64,000 nt of DNA from Mixta hanseatica (GTDB taxonomy: Bacteria; Pseudomonadota; Gammaproteobacteria; Enterobacterales; Enterobacteriaceae), in assembly GCF_023517775.1 (NCBI RefSeq), contig NZ_CP082904.1:992001-1056000 (forward strand), written 5' to 3'. Positions within the stretch are counted from its first letter, which is position 1. Every line of letters starts with the position of its first letter. The notes under the pieces were generated by a model, which saw only the letters and a list, made by a program, of their open reading frames with translations, made no database searches and was not told the origin of the DNA. Shown piece by piece: positions 9,135-16,746 of the stretch. Both the position numbers and the translations under genes were made by a program.

Positions 9135-9519
9135 GTCCGCCGAGCAGGCTGACCTGCGCGGCGACGATGCGCCAGCCCTCCGGCAGACGCACCCAGCTTT
9201 GCTGCTGACGGCCGGGGCGCTCGCTGCCGGGACGGGTAAACTCGGTGCTACAAACGGCAAAATCGCTGCCGAAGGTTGTAATCACCGTATTGTGTAACTG
9301 GCGATAAAGGCCGACGCTGGGGCGTGCGGCGCGAAAGGCGCGTATCGCCTCAATGCCGTACAGGTTCTCACCAGCTCCCAAACGTACCGTACGATCGTCA
9401 TGCCAGAACAGCGCATCCAGTACCGCTATATCGTTGCTAATCAGCGCCTGTTCATAGCGTTGAAAGGCGGCGGACACTTCAGCCACTACCGCCGGAAGAT
9501 TAATCTCGTTGTTGGTCAT
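9130..9519 (-). CDS. hpxZ: HpxZ, AtzH-like protein (DUF3225)
   Basis: 129 residues from MTNNEINLPAVV. The ATG overlaps the hpxY stop as ATGA and has an ACGGAG site, so it is preferred to an ATG six codons upstream. The sequence has a SnoaL/NTF2-like cone fold pattern: AFQRYEQALISNDIAVLDALFWHDDRTVRLGAGENLYG. DUF3225 proteins such as AtzH act on dicarboxyurea-type products beside AtzE-like amidases. The last gene of hpxWXYZ; its exact substrate in purine breakdown is not established. Confidence 0.82.
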   Translation of the reverse strand: MTNNEINLPAVVAEVSAAFQRYEQALISNDIAVLDALFWHDDRTVRLGAGENLYGIEAIRAFRAARPSVGLYRQLHNTVITTFGSDFAVCSTEFTRPGSERPGRQQQSWVRLPEGWRIVAAQVSLLGGQ

Positions 9520-10961
9520 ACGCTGCGCTCCGTGCATGAAGGAATAGTGTTTGTTGAACTGTCGGGTAGCTTCAGCTGCGCTGCCAACGCCACCGCAATC
9601 CCCTTCTGTTCCAGCGCACGAGCCGCCCGTAGGCAGTTCGCTTCCTGAAACGGCGCGGCGATCAGTTGCAGACCAATCGGCAGGCCGCCGGCGGTGCGTA
9701 ACGGCACGGTGGTGACCGGCAGGCCGAGAAAAGAGATCGGCTGCGTCAGCATGCCCATACTGGCGCGCACCGGCAGCGTTTGCCCGTTAATCTGCATAGT
9801 TTCCTGACCGATAAGCGTGGCGCAGCAGGGCGTGGCGGGCGCAATCAACACATCAAAATCATTAAACAGCGCCAGCACTTTCTGCTGGAAGTAGCGGCGG
9901 AAGCGTTGCGCCTGCACGTACCAGGCGGAGGGCAGCATGGCACCGGCCAGCAGTCGCTCGCGCGACAACGGCTCAAAACGCTCAGGCTGACTACGCAGCG
10001 CCGGTAAATAGCGGTTGCCGCCTTCTGCGGCGGTAATAATAAACGCCGAGGCGCGGGCAATATCCATCTCTTCCAGCTCCAACAGCTCGCTGGCTTCCAG
10101 CGCGCGCGCCGCCGTGGCAACGGCCTGCTGCGCGTCGCTATCGCTGAACCGTTGGAAATAGCCGCCAAGCACCGCGCAGCGCAGCCCTGACAATCCTTTA
10201 TCCAGCTGGGCAAGCGCTGGCTGGGGCGCCACTCCGGACTGAAAAGCATCTTCAGCATCGTGGCCCTGCAGGGCATCATAGACGCGTGTCAGATCTTCAC
10301 AGCTGCGGGCAAACGGGCCGATATGGTCAAGGCTGGCGACGAAGGGATGGGTGCCGTGCCGCGACAGGCGACCAAAGGTGGGCTTCAGGCCGTAAATACC
10401 ACATAGTGAAGCGGGCACGCGAATTGAACCGTTGGTATCACTGCCAAGAGAAAAATGAACCAGTCCCGCCGCCACGGCTGCCGCCGATCCGCCGGAGGAT
10501 CCGCCGGCGATACGCTGTAAATCGTGAGGATTGCGCGTCGCGCCATAGTGACTGTTTTCGGTGGTGAAGCCGTAGGCGTAAGCATCCATATTAAGCATGC
10601 CGCTCAGCAGCGCGCCCGCCTGGCTGAGCTGGTTTACTGCCCAGGCATCGCGCTCCGCGGGTGGACGATTGCTAAACAGGCTGGCGCCGGCCAGCGTACG
10701 CTCACCGGTCACATCAAACAGATTTTTTACCGCATAAGGCACGCCCGCCAGCGGCGGCAGCGCTTCACCCTCGCGGCGCAAACGATCAAGACGATCCGCC
10801 TGCCGCCGCATGCGATCGGCAACGATCGTCGTCCAGGCATTAATTTGCGGATTTTGCTGCTCAATGGCGCGCAGGGTGGCATCCGCAATCTCCCTGGCGC
10901 TCAGCTCGCCGCTTTGCAGCGCCTGCTGCAATTGGCTGATGGATAATTCAGTTAATTTCAT
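9516..10961 (-). CDS. hpxY: HpxY, amidase-signature (AtzE/GatA-like) hydrolase
   Basis: 481 residues of the amidase signature family. The catalytic triad is visible as Lys79 (VPYAVKNLFD), cis-Ser155 (IAGGSSGGSA) and nucleophile Ser179 (GSDTNGSIRVP). It starts with an ATGA overlap after hpxX, a GatC/AtzG-like small protein, which points to a GatCA-type XY complex. It probably hydrolyses a carbamoyl or oxalurate-type amide produced from allantoate breakdown. The nearest described analogue is AtzE, 1-carboxybiuret hydrolase. Confidence 0.85.
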   Translation of the reverse strand: MKLTELSISQLQQALQSGELSAREIADATLRAIEQQNPQINAWTTIVADRMRRQADRLDRLRREGEALPPLAGVPYAVKNLFDVTGERTLAGASLFSNRPPAERDAWAVNQLSQAGALLSGMLNMDAYAYGFTTENSHYGATRNPHDLQRIAGGSSGGSAAAVAAGLVHFSLGSDTNGSIRVPASLCGIYGLKPTFGRLSRHGTHPFVASLDHIGPFARSCEDLTRVYDALQGHDAEDAFQSGVAPQPALAQLDKGLSGLRCAVLGGYFQRFSDSDAQQAVATAARALEASELLELEEMDIARASAFIITAAEGGNRYLPALRSQPERFEPLSRERLLAGAMLPSAWYVQAQRFRRYFQQKVLALFNDFDVLIAPATPCCATLIGQETMQINGQTLPVRASMGMLTQPISFLGLPVTTVPLRTAGGLPIGLQLIAAPFQEANCLRAARALEQKGIAVALAAQLKLPDSSTNTIPSCTERSV

Positions 10962-11140
10962 GCCTGATAGACTCCCGCCACGTCCAGCCGTTCATCCAGC
11001 GGGAAAGCCAGCAGCGGCTCAGCCATCTGTGCAATCCGGCTGAATTGCAGCAGCAGCTCGGCGCGGCGCGTCTCATCCAACTCAATCTCCAGCATCGCCG
11101 TCATTTGGTCGAGGTAGCTTGTCCAGTCGTTTACCTTCAT
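10958..11140 (-). CDS. hpxX: HpxX, AtzG-like small subunit (DUF4089)
   Basis: 60 residues, almost entirely helical: MKVNDWTSYLDQMTAML and LDETRRAELLLQFSRIAQM, ending LAFPLDERLDVAGVYQA. This is the DUF4089/AtzG pattern, a GatC-like chaperone subunit that wraps an amidase-signature partner. It overlaps hpxY by ATGA, so near-equal synthesis is expected. It has no catalytic residues of its own. Confidence 0.85.
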   Translation of the reverse strand: MKVNDWTSYLDQMTAMLEIELDETRRAELLLQFSRIAQMAEPLLAFPLDERLDVAGVYQA

Positions 11141-11152
11141 TTTTCTCTCCTG

Positions 11153-12739
11153 TCAGAAACCCGCCGCGCTGCCGTTGCTGCGCGGATCGAAAGCGCCTTC
11201 CAGCATGCCGTTGGTATGACGCACAATCGCGCCAGCGTGACCCACCGCTTCGCTAAAGTCCGGCAGCGTATCTACCTGATGGCCTAACGCCGCCAGCCGG
11301 GCCAGCGTATCGGCGCTGAAGCGGCCCTCCAGCTTCAGGCTGTCTGAGGATTCACCCCATGTTCTGCCCAGCAGCCAGCGTGGGGCGCTTACCGCCTGCT
11401 GAAGCGGCATGCCCTGAATCACATGGCGGGTGAATATTGCTGCCTGGGTCTGCGGCTGGCCGTCGCCGCCCATCGATCCGTAAACCATCAGGCGGCCATC
11501 GTTCAAACGCGCCGCGGCGGGGTTAAGGGTGTGGAACGGCTGTTTACCGGGCAGCAGCGTCAGTAAGTGGTCAGGCTGCAGGCTGAAGGCTGCGCCACGG
11601 TTTTGCCAGACAATGCCGGTATCGGGCAGCACCACGCCGCTGCCGAATTCATGATAAATGCTCTGAATAAAGGAGACGGCCATGCCGCTGCTATCCATTA
11701 CCCCCATCCAGACGGTATCGCCGGGTCCGCGTCCGCTTCCCCACGGCGCGGCGCGATGCGGATCGATTTGCTGTGCGCTGGCCGCCAGCAGGCCGCTGTC
11801 CAGCAGCGTCTGCATCTCTTCGCGCATATGCAGCGGATCGGTGATATAGCGGTCACGCAGGGCAAAGGCCTGTTTCGTGGCTTCGACAATACGATGAATT
11901 GTTTCTACTTCATCCGCCTGGGCCATATCCAGGCTGTCGGTAATACCGAGGATCGCCAGCGAAACCAGTCCCTGGGTGGGCGGCGTCATGTTATAAATCT
12001 CGCCGTGCTGATGAGTCAGGCGCAGCGGCCTGCGGCGTTTTGCCCGATGGCGCTGTAAATCTTCCAGCATGATCGGCATTTCCAGCTGCGCCATGCCCTG
12101 CGCCAGGCGATGCGCCAGCGGGCCGCGATAAAAGCTCTCCAGTCCGTGCTCGCAAAGTTCCGCCAGCGTCGCGGCCAGCGCGGGTTGGGTAAAGCGGCTG
12201 CCGGGACGCGGCGGAGCGCCGTCAGGCATAAAGGTGGCGGCGAAGCCGGGCTGATGGGCCAGTTCCTGTTGTTTGGCCTGGGTTGCGGCGGCCTGCGAGG
12301 TCGTAACCGGAATGCCGTCGGCGGCGTAGCGAATCGCATCGCGCAGCAGGCGCGGCAGCGGCAGGGCGGATCCGCCATATTCATGGGCCAGCATCAGCGC
12401 TTCAGACCAGCCGCTAACGGTGCCTGCCACCGTCAGCGCCGCCTGCGGGCCGCGATGAGGAATGTGCGTCATTCCCTGATAAAAATCGGGATGCGCCAGC
12501 GAGCCGGCTGCGCCGCTGGCGTCGATAGCTATCGGCTCGCCCTGCGGCGGCACGATCAGCCAGAAGCCGTCGCCGCCGAGGCCGTTCATATGCGGATAGA
12601 CCACGGCGATAGTCGCGGCGGCGGCCACCATCGCTTCGATGGCGTTCCCGCCTTCGCGCAGCACGGCCAGCGCGCTTTCGCTGGCGAGGTGATGCGGCGT
12701 AACCACCATCCCCTGAGGCGCCATATTACTCTGAATCAT
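11153..12739 (-). CDS. hpxW: HpxW, oxamate amidohydrolase (gamma-glutamyltranspeptidase fold)
   Basis: 528 residues, Ntn-hydrolase of the GGT family but without a signal peptide, hence cytoplasmic. Autocleavage is predicted before Thr342 in GPGDTVWMGVMDSSG, which becomes the N-terminal nucleophile of the small subunit. The N-terminal half has GGNAIEAMVAAAATIAVVYP and NGLGGDGFWLI, the family signature. The Klebsiella orthologue is an oxamate amidohydrolase in uric-acid breakdown. First gene of hpxWXYZ, 12 bp before hpxX. A sigma-54-like promoter lies just upstream. Confidence 0.88.
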   Translation of the reverse strand: MIQSNMAPQGMVVTPHHLASESALAVLREGGNAIEAMVAAAATIAVVYPHMNGLGGDGFWLIVPPQGEPIAIDASGAAGSLAHPDFYQGMTHIPHRGPQAALTVAGTVSGWSEALMLAHEYGGSALPLPRLLRDAIRYAADGIPVTTSQAAATQAKQQELAHQPGFAATFMPDGAPPRPGSRFTQPALAATLAELCEHGLESFYRGPLAHRLAQGMAQLEMPIMLEDLQRHRAKRRRPLRLTHQHGEIYNMTPPTQGLVSLAILGITDSLDMAQADEVETIHRIVEATKQAFALRDRYITDPLHMREEMQTLLDSGLLAASAQQIDPHRAAPWGSGRGPGDTVWMGVMDSSGMAVSFIQSIYHEFGSGVVLPDTGIVWQNRGAAFSLQPDHLLTLLPGKQPFHTLNPAAARLNDGRLMVYGSMGGDGQPQTQAAIFTRHVIQGMPLQQAVSAPRWLLGRTWGESSDSLKLEGRFSADTLARLAALGHQVDTLPDFSEAVGHAGAIVRHTNGMLEGAFDPRSNGSAAGF

Positions 12740-12773
12740 CGCGTTCCCTTATTTGATCTGGACAAAAGGGTTA

Positions 12774-12789
12774 AGCAAGAGCTGTTCCA
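12774..12789 (-). promoter_or_regulatory. Sigma-54 promoter of hpxWXYZ
   Basis: On the minus strand TGGAACAGCTCTTGCT matches the -24/-12 consensus TGGCACRNNNNTTGCW at all but one position with correct spacing. Transcription would begin about 25 bp before the hpxW ATG. It implies control by an enhancer-binding protein such as NtrC. Confidence 0.72.
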
Positions 12790-12859
12790 GGTTTGACCCG
12801 ACCGAGGATGGATCGATTTATGCTATGGTCAGATTGAAACAAAAGTTACAGGGAAATTT

Positions 12860-13699
12860 ATGAAGCAGCTTGATGAACGCCTCCGACAACATTACGGTCA
12901 GCTTTCGCCGCAGGAGCAGCGCATTGCCAATTTTGTTTTTGACCATTTCGACGATCTGATTAGCTATAACAGCGCCGAGCTGGCGCGCCTGAGCGGGGTC
13001 TCTAAAGCGACCGTCAGCCGCCTGTTTAAGCGTCTTGGCTATGAAAAATATAAAGATATGCGCGATGAGCTGCGCACGCTGCGTCAGAGCGGCATGCCGC
13101 TGACCGATAACCGCGATGCGGTACAGGGCAATACGCTGCTGTCGCGCCACTATAAGCAGGAGATGGCCAACCTGACGCAGTGGGTGAACAGCATCGATCC
13201 GCAGCGTTTCAGCGAAATTATCGCGGCATTGGGGCAGGCGCGGCGTATCTTTATTATCGGCATGCGTAACGGTTGGCCGGTAGCGCTGCATTTACGTCAG
13301 CAGCTGCTGCAGGCGCGGGCGCAGGTACATGTTCTGCCACAGCCGGGCCAGACGCTGAGCGAAGAGCTGGTGGATATCGGCGCGGAGGATCTGGTGGTGG
13401 CCGTCGCCTTTCGGCGGCGGCCGCGCCTGATGAAAGCCGTGCTGCAACAGCTGCAGCAACAGGCGGTGCCGGTAGTATTGCTGTGCGAGCCGCAGGCGCA
13501 ATCGATTATTCCACTGGCGCGCTGGTCGCTCTGCACGCCGCTCGACAGCGTTTCCGCCTTTGACAGCTACTCTGCCGCCATGAGTCTGGTCAGCCTGTTA
13601 GCTAACGCGTTGCTGCATGAGGGGCTGGCGCAGGGACGTCAACGCATCCACGCTATCGCCGATCTTTATCAGCAACTGGACGAGCTGGAACAGCGTTAA
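12860..13699 (+). CDS. MurR/RpiR-family transcriptional regulator
   Basis: 279 residues. The N-terminal HTH_6 domain (about 1-75) shows LSPQEQRIANFVFDHFDDLISYNSAELARLSGVSKATVSRLFKRLG. A SIS sugar/ligand-binding domain follows (about 125-260: RRIFIIGMRNG, EDLVVAVAFRRRPRLMKAV). It is divergent from hpxW and just upstream of the importer operon, so it probably controls hpxWXYZ and/or that operon. The ligand is unknown; the replaced SIS residues suggest it does not bind sugar phosphate. The ribosome site is acaggga. Confidence 0.82.
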   Translation: MKQLDERLRQHYGQLSPQEQRIANFVFDHFDDLISYNSAELARLSGVSKATVSRLFKRLGYEKYKDMRDELRTLRQSGMPLTDNRDAVQGNTLLSRHYKQEMANLTQWVNSIDPQRFSEIIAALGQARRIFIIGMRNGWPVALHLRQQLLQARAQVHVLPQPGQTLSEELVDIGAEDLVVAVAFRRRPRLMKAVLQQLQQQAVPVVLLCEPQAQSIIPLARWSLCTPLDSVSAFDSYSAAMSLVSLLANALLHEGLAQGRQRIHAIADLYQQLDELEQR

Positions 13700-13702
13700 T
13701 GG

Positions 13703-13719
13703 GGCACCATTTTGGTGCC
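13703..13719. promoter_or_regulatory. NtrC-type enhancer site upstream of the hpx importer operon
   Basis: GGCACCATTTTGGTGCC contains GCACC-N5-GGTGC, the core of the NtrC binding palindrome. It is centred about 143 bp before the start predicted from the downstream sigma-54 promoter, a normal enhancer distance. The same palindrome could form a weak hairpin after the RpiR stop codon. Confidence 0.7.
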
Positions 13720-13767
13720 TTGCCCTTTTACAGTACACGACTTTTTCTCTTTTCCCCTGTTGCTGAT

Positions 13768-13784
13768 GGCCCGTTAAACGGGCC
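13768..13784. repeat. 17-bp perfect palindrome between the NtrC site and the promoter
   Basis: GGCCCGTTAAACGGGCC is a perfect inverted repeat. It may terminate the RpiR transcript, although only a short T run (cttttc) follows after a gap, or bind a dimeric regulator. Confidence 0.55.
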
Positions 13785-13826
13785 GTTCTGCGCTTTTCTT
13801 CGCTGTCATCCCTTGCGTTTATCACC

Positions 13827-13842
13827 TGGCACATTAGTTGCA
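13827..13842 (+). promoter_or_regulatory. Sigma-54 promoter of the hpx importer-hpxJK operon
   Basis: TGGCACATTAGTTGCA is a perfect match to TGGCACRNNNNTTGCW. The expected start point near 13854 leaves a leader of about 44 nt before the first gene. Together with the NtrC-like site this indicates nitrogen-limitation control of the whole downstream run of genes. Confidence 0.85.
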
Positions 13843-13897
13843 AAAAGCTTTATGACGAACCTTTTGTTGCAACATTTCACTCCGGGGCAAAGCAGAT

Positions 13898-14686
13898 ATG
13901 AAAAAATTAACCATGGTCATGATGGGCGCGGCGTTGATGGTTATGCAGTTGGGCAGTGCGCTGGCCGACGGGCTACAGGCGATTGAGCAGCGCGGCGTGC
14001 TTCGCGTGGCGGTGCCACAGGACTTCCCGCCGTTTGGTTCGGTCGGCACCGATCTGCAACCGCAGGGATACGACATCGATATGGCGAAATACCTCGCCAG
14101 CCAGATGAAACTAAAGTTGCAGCTGGTGCCGGTAACCAGCGCCAACCGCGTGCCCTATCTGCAAACCGATAAGGTCGATTTAGTGATCTCCAGCCTCGGT
14201 AAAAATCCCGAACGCGCCAACGCCATCGATTTCAGCCGCGCCTATGCGCCGTTCTTCCTGGGCGTATTCGGACCGAAAGGCGAACAGAAGCTGAACGATG
14301 CGGCGGCGCTGAGCGGCAAAAGCATCGGCGTTACGCGCGGCGCGGTGGAGGATATGGTGCTGAGCGGCGTGGCGCCGAAAGAGGCGACGGTAAAACGCTA
14401 CGAGGATAACAACACCACGCTTTCCGCGTATCTCTCCGGGCAGGTGCAGTATGTCGCCACCGGCAACCTGGTGGTGGCCGCCATCGCGCGTCAGAACGCC
14501 GATAAAGCGCCGGTCGCGCAGTTTATGCTGAAAGATTCGCCCTGCTATATCGGCCTGAAAAAAGGCGAACCGGTGCTGAAGGCGAAGATCGACGCGTTAA
14601 TTGAACAGGGCATTCAGGACGGCACGCTGAACAAACTATCGCAGCAGTGGCTGAAAGCACCGCTGCCGGCCAATCTCGGCGCTTAA
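13898..14686 (+). CDS. ABC importer periplasmic binding protein of the hpx operon
   Basis: 262 residues of the amino-acid-type solute-binding family 3. A signal peptide (MKKLTMVMMGAAL, cleavage after ALA near residue 23) precedes IEQRGVLRVAVPQDFPPFG, GYDIDMAKYLA, VDLVISSLGKNPERA and IGVTRGAVED. It should bind a purine-derived ligand (for example a ureide) in the periplasm. First gene of an operon with two permeases, an ATPase, hpxJ and hpxK. In Klebsiella the six-gene unit hpxFGHIJK has the same composition, so this is probably hpxF. The ligand is not known. Confidence 0.85.
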   Translation: MKKLTMVMMGAALMVMQLGSALADGLQAIEQRGVLRVAVPQDFPPFGSVGTDLQPQGYDIDMAKYLASQMKLKLQLVPVTSANRVPYLQTDKVDLVISSLGKNPERANAIDFSRAYAPFFLGVFGPKGEQKLNDAAALSGKSIGVTRGAVEDMVLSGVAPKEATVKRYEDNNTTLSAYLSGQVQYVATGNLVVAAIARQNADKAPVAQFMLKDSPCYIGLKKGEPVLKAKIDALIEQGIQDGTLNKLSQQWLKAPLPANLGA

Positions 14687-14696
14687 GGGCAACCTG

Positions 14697-15362
14697 ATGA
14701 GCGGGCAACTCAACTTTAGCGCGCTGTGGCCTTACTGGCCGCAGCTGCTGGCGGGGGCGTGGGTCACTATCCAACTGACCGTGCTGGCCACGCTGGGCGG
14801 CGTGGCGTTGGGCATCCTCGGCGCGGCGCTGCGCAGCGGCAAACCGAACTGGCTGAGCCGCCTGTGGGGCGGCTATGTCGAGCTGATCCGCAACACACCA
14901 TTTGTGGTGCAGCTCTTTTTTATCGTCTTCGGCCTGCCGGCGACCGGGCTGAAGCTGACGGCGGGAGAAGCGGCGCTGTTGGCGATGCTGATCAATCTCG
15001 GCGCCTACAGCACCGAGATTATCCGCGCCGGCATTCAGGCGACGCCGAAAGGACAGTGGGAGGCGGGGCGCGTGCTAGGGCTGAGCTATACGCAAACCTT
15101 TCTGCGCATCGTGCTGCCGCCCGCCATGCAGCGCATCTATCCGGCACTGGTCAGCCAGTGCATTATCGTGATGCTCGGCTCGTCGGTGGTATCGCAGGTC
15201 TCTTACGAGGAGCTGACCTTTGCCGCCAACCTGATCCAGTCACGCACCTTTTTAAGTTTTGAAGTTTATCTGGTCTCGACGCTGATCTATCTGCTGTTGT
15301 CGATGATGATGCGCCAGCTGCTGCTGGCAGCGGGCCGAAAATGGTTTGGAGCCATGCGATGA
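14697..15362 (+). CDS. ABC importer permease (HisMQ type), first subunit
   Basis: 221 residues with about five membrane helices. The EAA loop is seen as EAGRVLGLSYTQTFLRIVLPPAMQRIYPAL. GYVELIRNTPFVVQLFFIVFGLP is the standard start of polar amino-acid permeases. It follows the binding-protein gene by 10 bp and overlaps the second permease by 22 bp. Probably hpxG by position in the six-gene Klebsiella unit. Confidence 0.85.
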   Translation: MSGQLNFSALWPYWPQLLAGAWVTIQLTVLATLGGVALGILGAALRSGKPNWLSRLWGGYVELIRNTPFVVQLFFIVFGLPATGLKLTAGEAALLAMLINLGAYSTEIIRAGIQATPKGQWEAGRVLGLSYTQTFLRIVLPPAMQRIYPALVSQCIIVMLGSSVVSQVSYEELTFAANLIQSRTFLSFEVYLVSTLIYLLLSMMMRQLLLAAGRKWFGAMR

Positions 15363-16015
15363 ACACCTTTACCGACTGGGATATCGTGCGCAATTTGCTA
15401 CTGGCGGCGCGCTGGACGGTGCTGCTATCGCTGACGGCGTTTCTTGGCGGGGCGCTGATGACGCTGCCGCTGCTGCTGCTACGCCTGACGCGCCGTCGCT
15501 GGCCGCAGCGCCTGGTGCGCGGCTATACCGAGCTGTTTCAGGGCACGCCGCTGCTGATGCAGCTATTTCTCGCCTTTTTCGGCCCGGCGCTGTTCGGCAT
15601 CGACCTGTCGCCCTGGACCGCCGCCGCGCTGGCGCTAACGCTCTACAGCAGCGCCTTTCTGGTGGATATCTGGTACGGCAGCATTCGGGCGCTGCCGCCG
15701 GGACAATGGGAGGCGTCGCGCTGTCTGGGGCTACATTTCGGCCAGACGCTGCTGCGCGTTATCGCGCCGCAGACGCTGCGCATCGCCATCGCACCTACCG
15801 TCGGCTTTGCGGTACAGGTAATCAAGGGCACCGCGCTCGCGTCGATTATCGGCTTCGTCGAACTGACCAAAGCCGCCACCATTCTCACCAACGTCACCTA
15901 CCAGCCGTTCCGGGTTTTCGGGCTGGTGGCGCTGGGCTATTTCCTGATGTGTTACCCGCTGTCGCGCTACAGCCAGTATCTGGAGAAGAAATGCCATGCC
16001 GCTGATCACCGTTAA
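15341..16015 (+). CDS. ABC importer permease (HisMQ type), second subunit
   Basis: 224 residues. RGYTELFQGTPLLMQLFLAFFGPALFG and the EAA loop EASRCLGLHFGQTLLRVIAPQTLRIAIAP mark the HisMQ family. The start could be this GTG-like upstream codon or the ATG at 15356 (MNTFTDWDIVRNLLL), which follows the upstream stop closely and may be the true start. It pairs with the preceding permease in the inner membrane. Probably hpxH by position. Confidence 0.83.
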   Translation: MVWSHAMNTFTDWDIVRNLLLAARWTVLLSLTAFLGGALMTLPLLLLRLTRRRWPQRLVRGYTELFQGTPLLMQLFLAFFGPALFGIDLSPWTAAALALTLYSSAFLVDIWYGSIRALPPGQWEASRCLGLHFGQTLLRVIAPQTLRIAIAPTVGFAVQVIKGTALASIIGFVELTKAATILTNVTYQPFRVFGLVALGYFLMCYPLSRYSQYLEKKCHAADHR

Positions 16016-16733
16016 TCAGGTTCAGAAATATTACGGCGCAAACCACGTGCTGAAGGGGGTCGATTTGGATATCGAAGGCGGCGAAGTGATTTCGATCATC
16101 GGCCGCAGCGGCTCGGGAAAAAGCACGCTGCTGCGCTGCATGAATGGGCTGGAAGGGTATCAGGAAGGCAGCATCAAACTGGGCGGCATGACCGTGACCG
16201 ATCGCGAATCGCAGGCGCGCGAAATCAGCCGCTCGGTGGGGATGGTCTTTCAGAGCTTTAACCTTTTCCCCCATATGACGGCGCTGGAGAACGTGATGCT
16301 GGCGCCGCGCCGGGTGCTGAAGATGAAACCGAACGAGTGCCGGGCACTGGCGCGGCAGATGCTGGAAAAAGTGGGGCTGGGCGATCGCATCGACTACTAC
16401 CCGTCGAACCTCTCCGGCGGTCAGCAGCAGCGGGTGGCAATCGCCCGCGCGCTGGCAATGAAGCCGAAAGTGCTGCTTTGCGACGAGATCACCTCCGCGC
16501 TCGATCCCGAGTTGGTAGGCGAAGTGCTGAAAGTGCTGGAGCAGCTGGCAGCGGAAGGCATGACGCTGATCCTCGTGACCCATGAAATGAATTTCGCTCG
16601 TGAAGTGGGCGACCGCGTGGTGTTTATGCACCAGGGGCGCGTCTGGGAGCAGGGCGAGAGCAAAACGCTGTTCGCCAGCCCACAGACAGCAGAGCTGAAA
16701 CAGTTTATCTCTTCAGTTCGCGGACTTAACTGA
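15996..16733 (+). CDS. ABC importer ATPase (GlnQ/HisP type)
   Basis: 245 residues. Walker A is GRSGSGKST, the Q-loop is VFQSFNLFPHM, the signature is LSGGQQQRVAIARAL and Walker B is VLLCDEITSALDPE, all standard. It energises the hpx importer from the cytoplasmic face. Its start lies inside the end of the second permease (20-bp overlap). Probably hpxI by position. Confidence 0.9.
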   Translation: MPLITVNQVQKYYGANHVLKGVDLDIEGGEVISIIGRSGSGKSTLLRCMNGLEGYQEGSIKLGGMTVTDRESQAREISRSVGMVFQSFNLFPHMTALENVMLAPRRVLKMKPNECRALARQMLEKVGLGDRIDYYPSNLSGGQQQRVAIARALAMKPKVLLCDEITSALDPELVGEVLKVLEQLAAEGMTLILVTHEMNFAREVGDRVVFMHQGRVWEQGESKTLFASPQTAELKQFISSVRGLN

Positions 16734-16746
16734 TAAGGAACAACGC

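Noticed and set aside
12110..12796. A 228-codon frame antisense to hpxW
   Set aside because: The Arg/Gly/Gln-rich composition is typical of a GC-rich shadow frame, and hpxW is well supported.
13703..13719. Reading the palindrome after the RpiR gene as a simple terminator
   Set aside because: The stem is short and no T run follows directly, whereas GCACC-N5-GGTGC fits an NtrC site upstream of a perfect sigma-54 promoter.
15346..16005. A 219-codon frame overlapping the second ABC permease
   Set aside because: It is the +2 shadow of a clear HisMQ permease; composition is Ala/Arg-rich without motifs.
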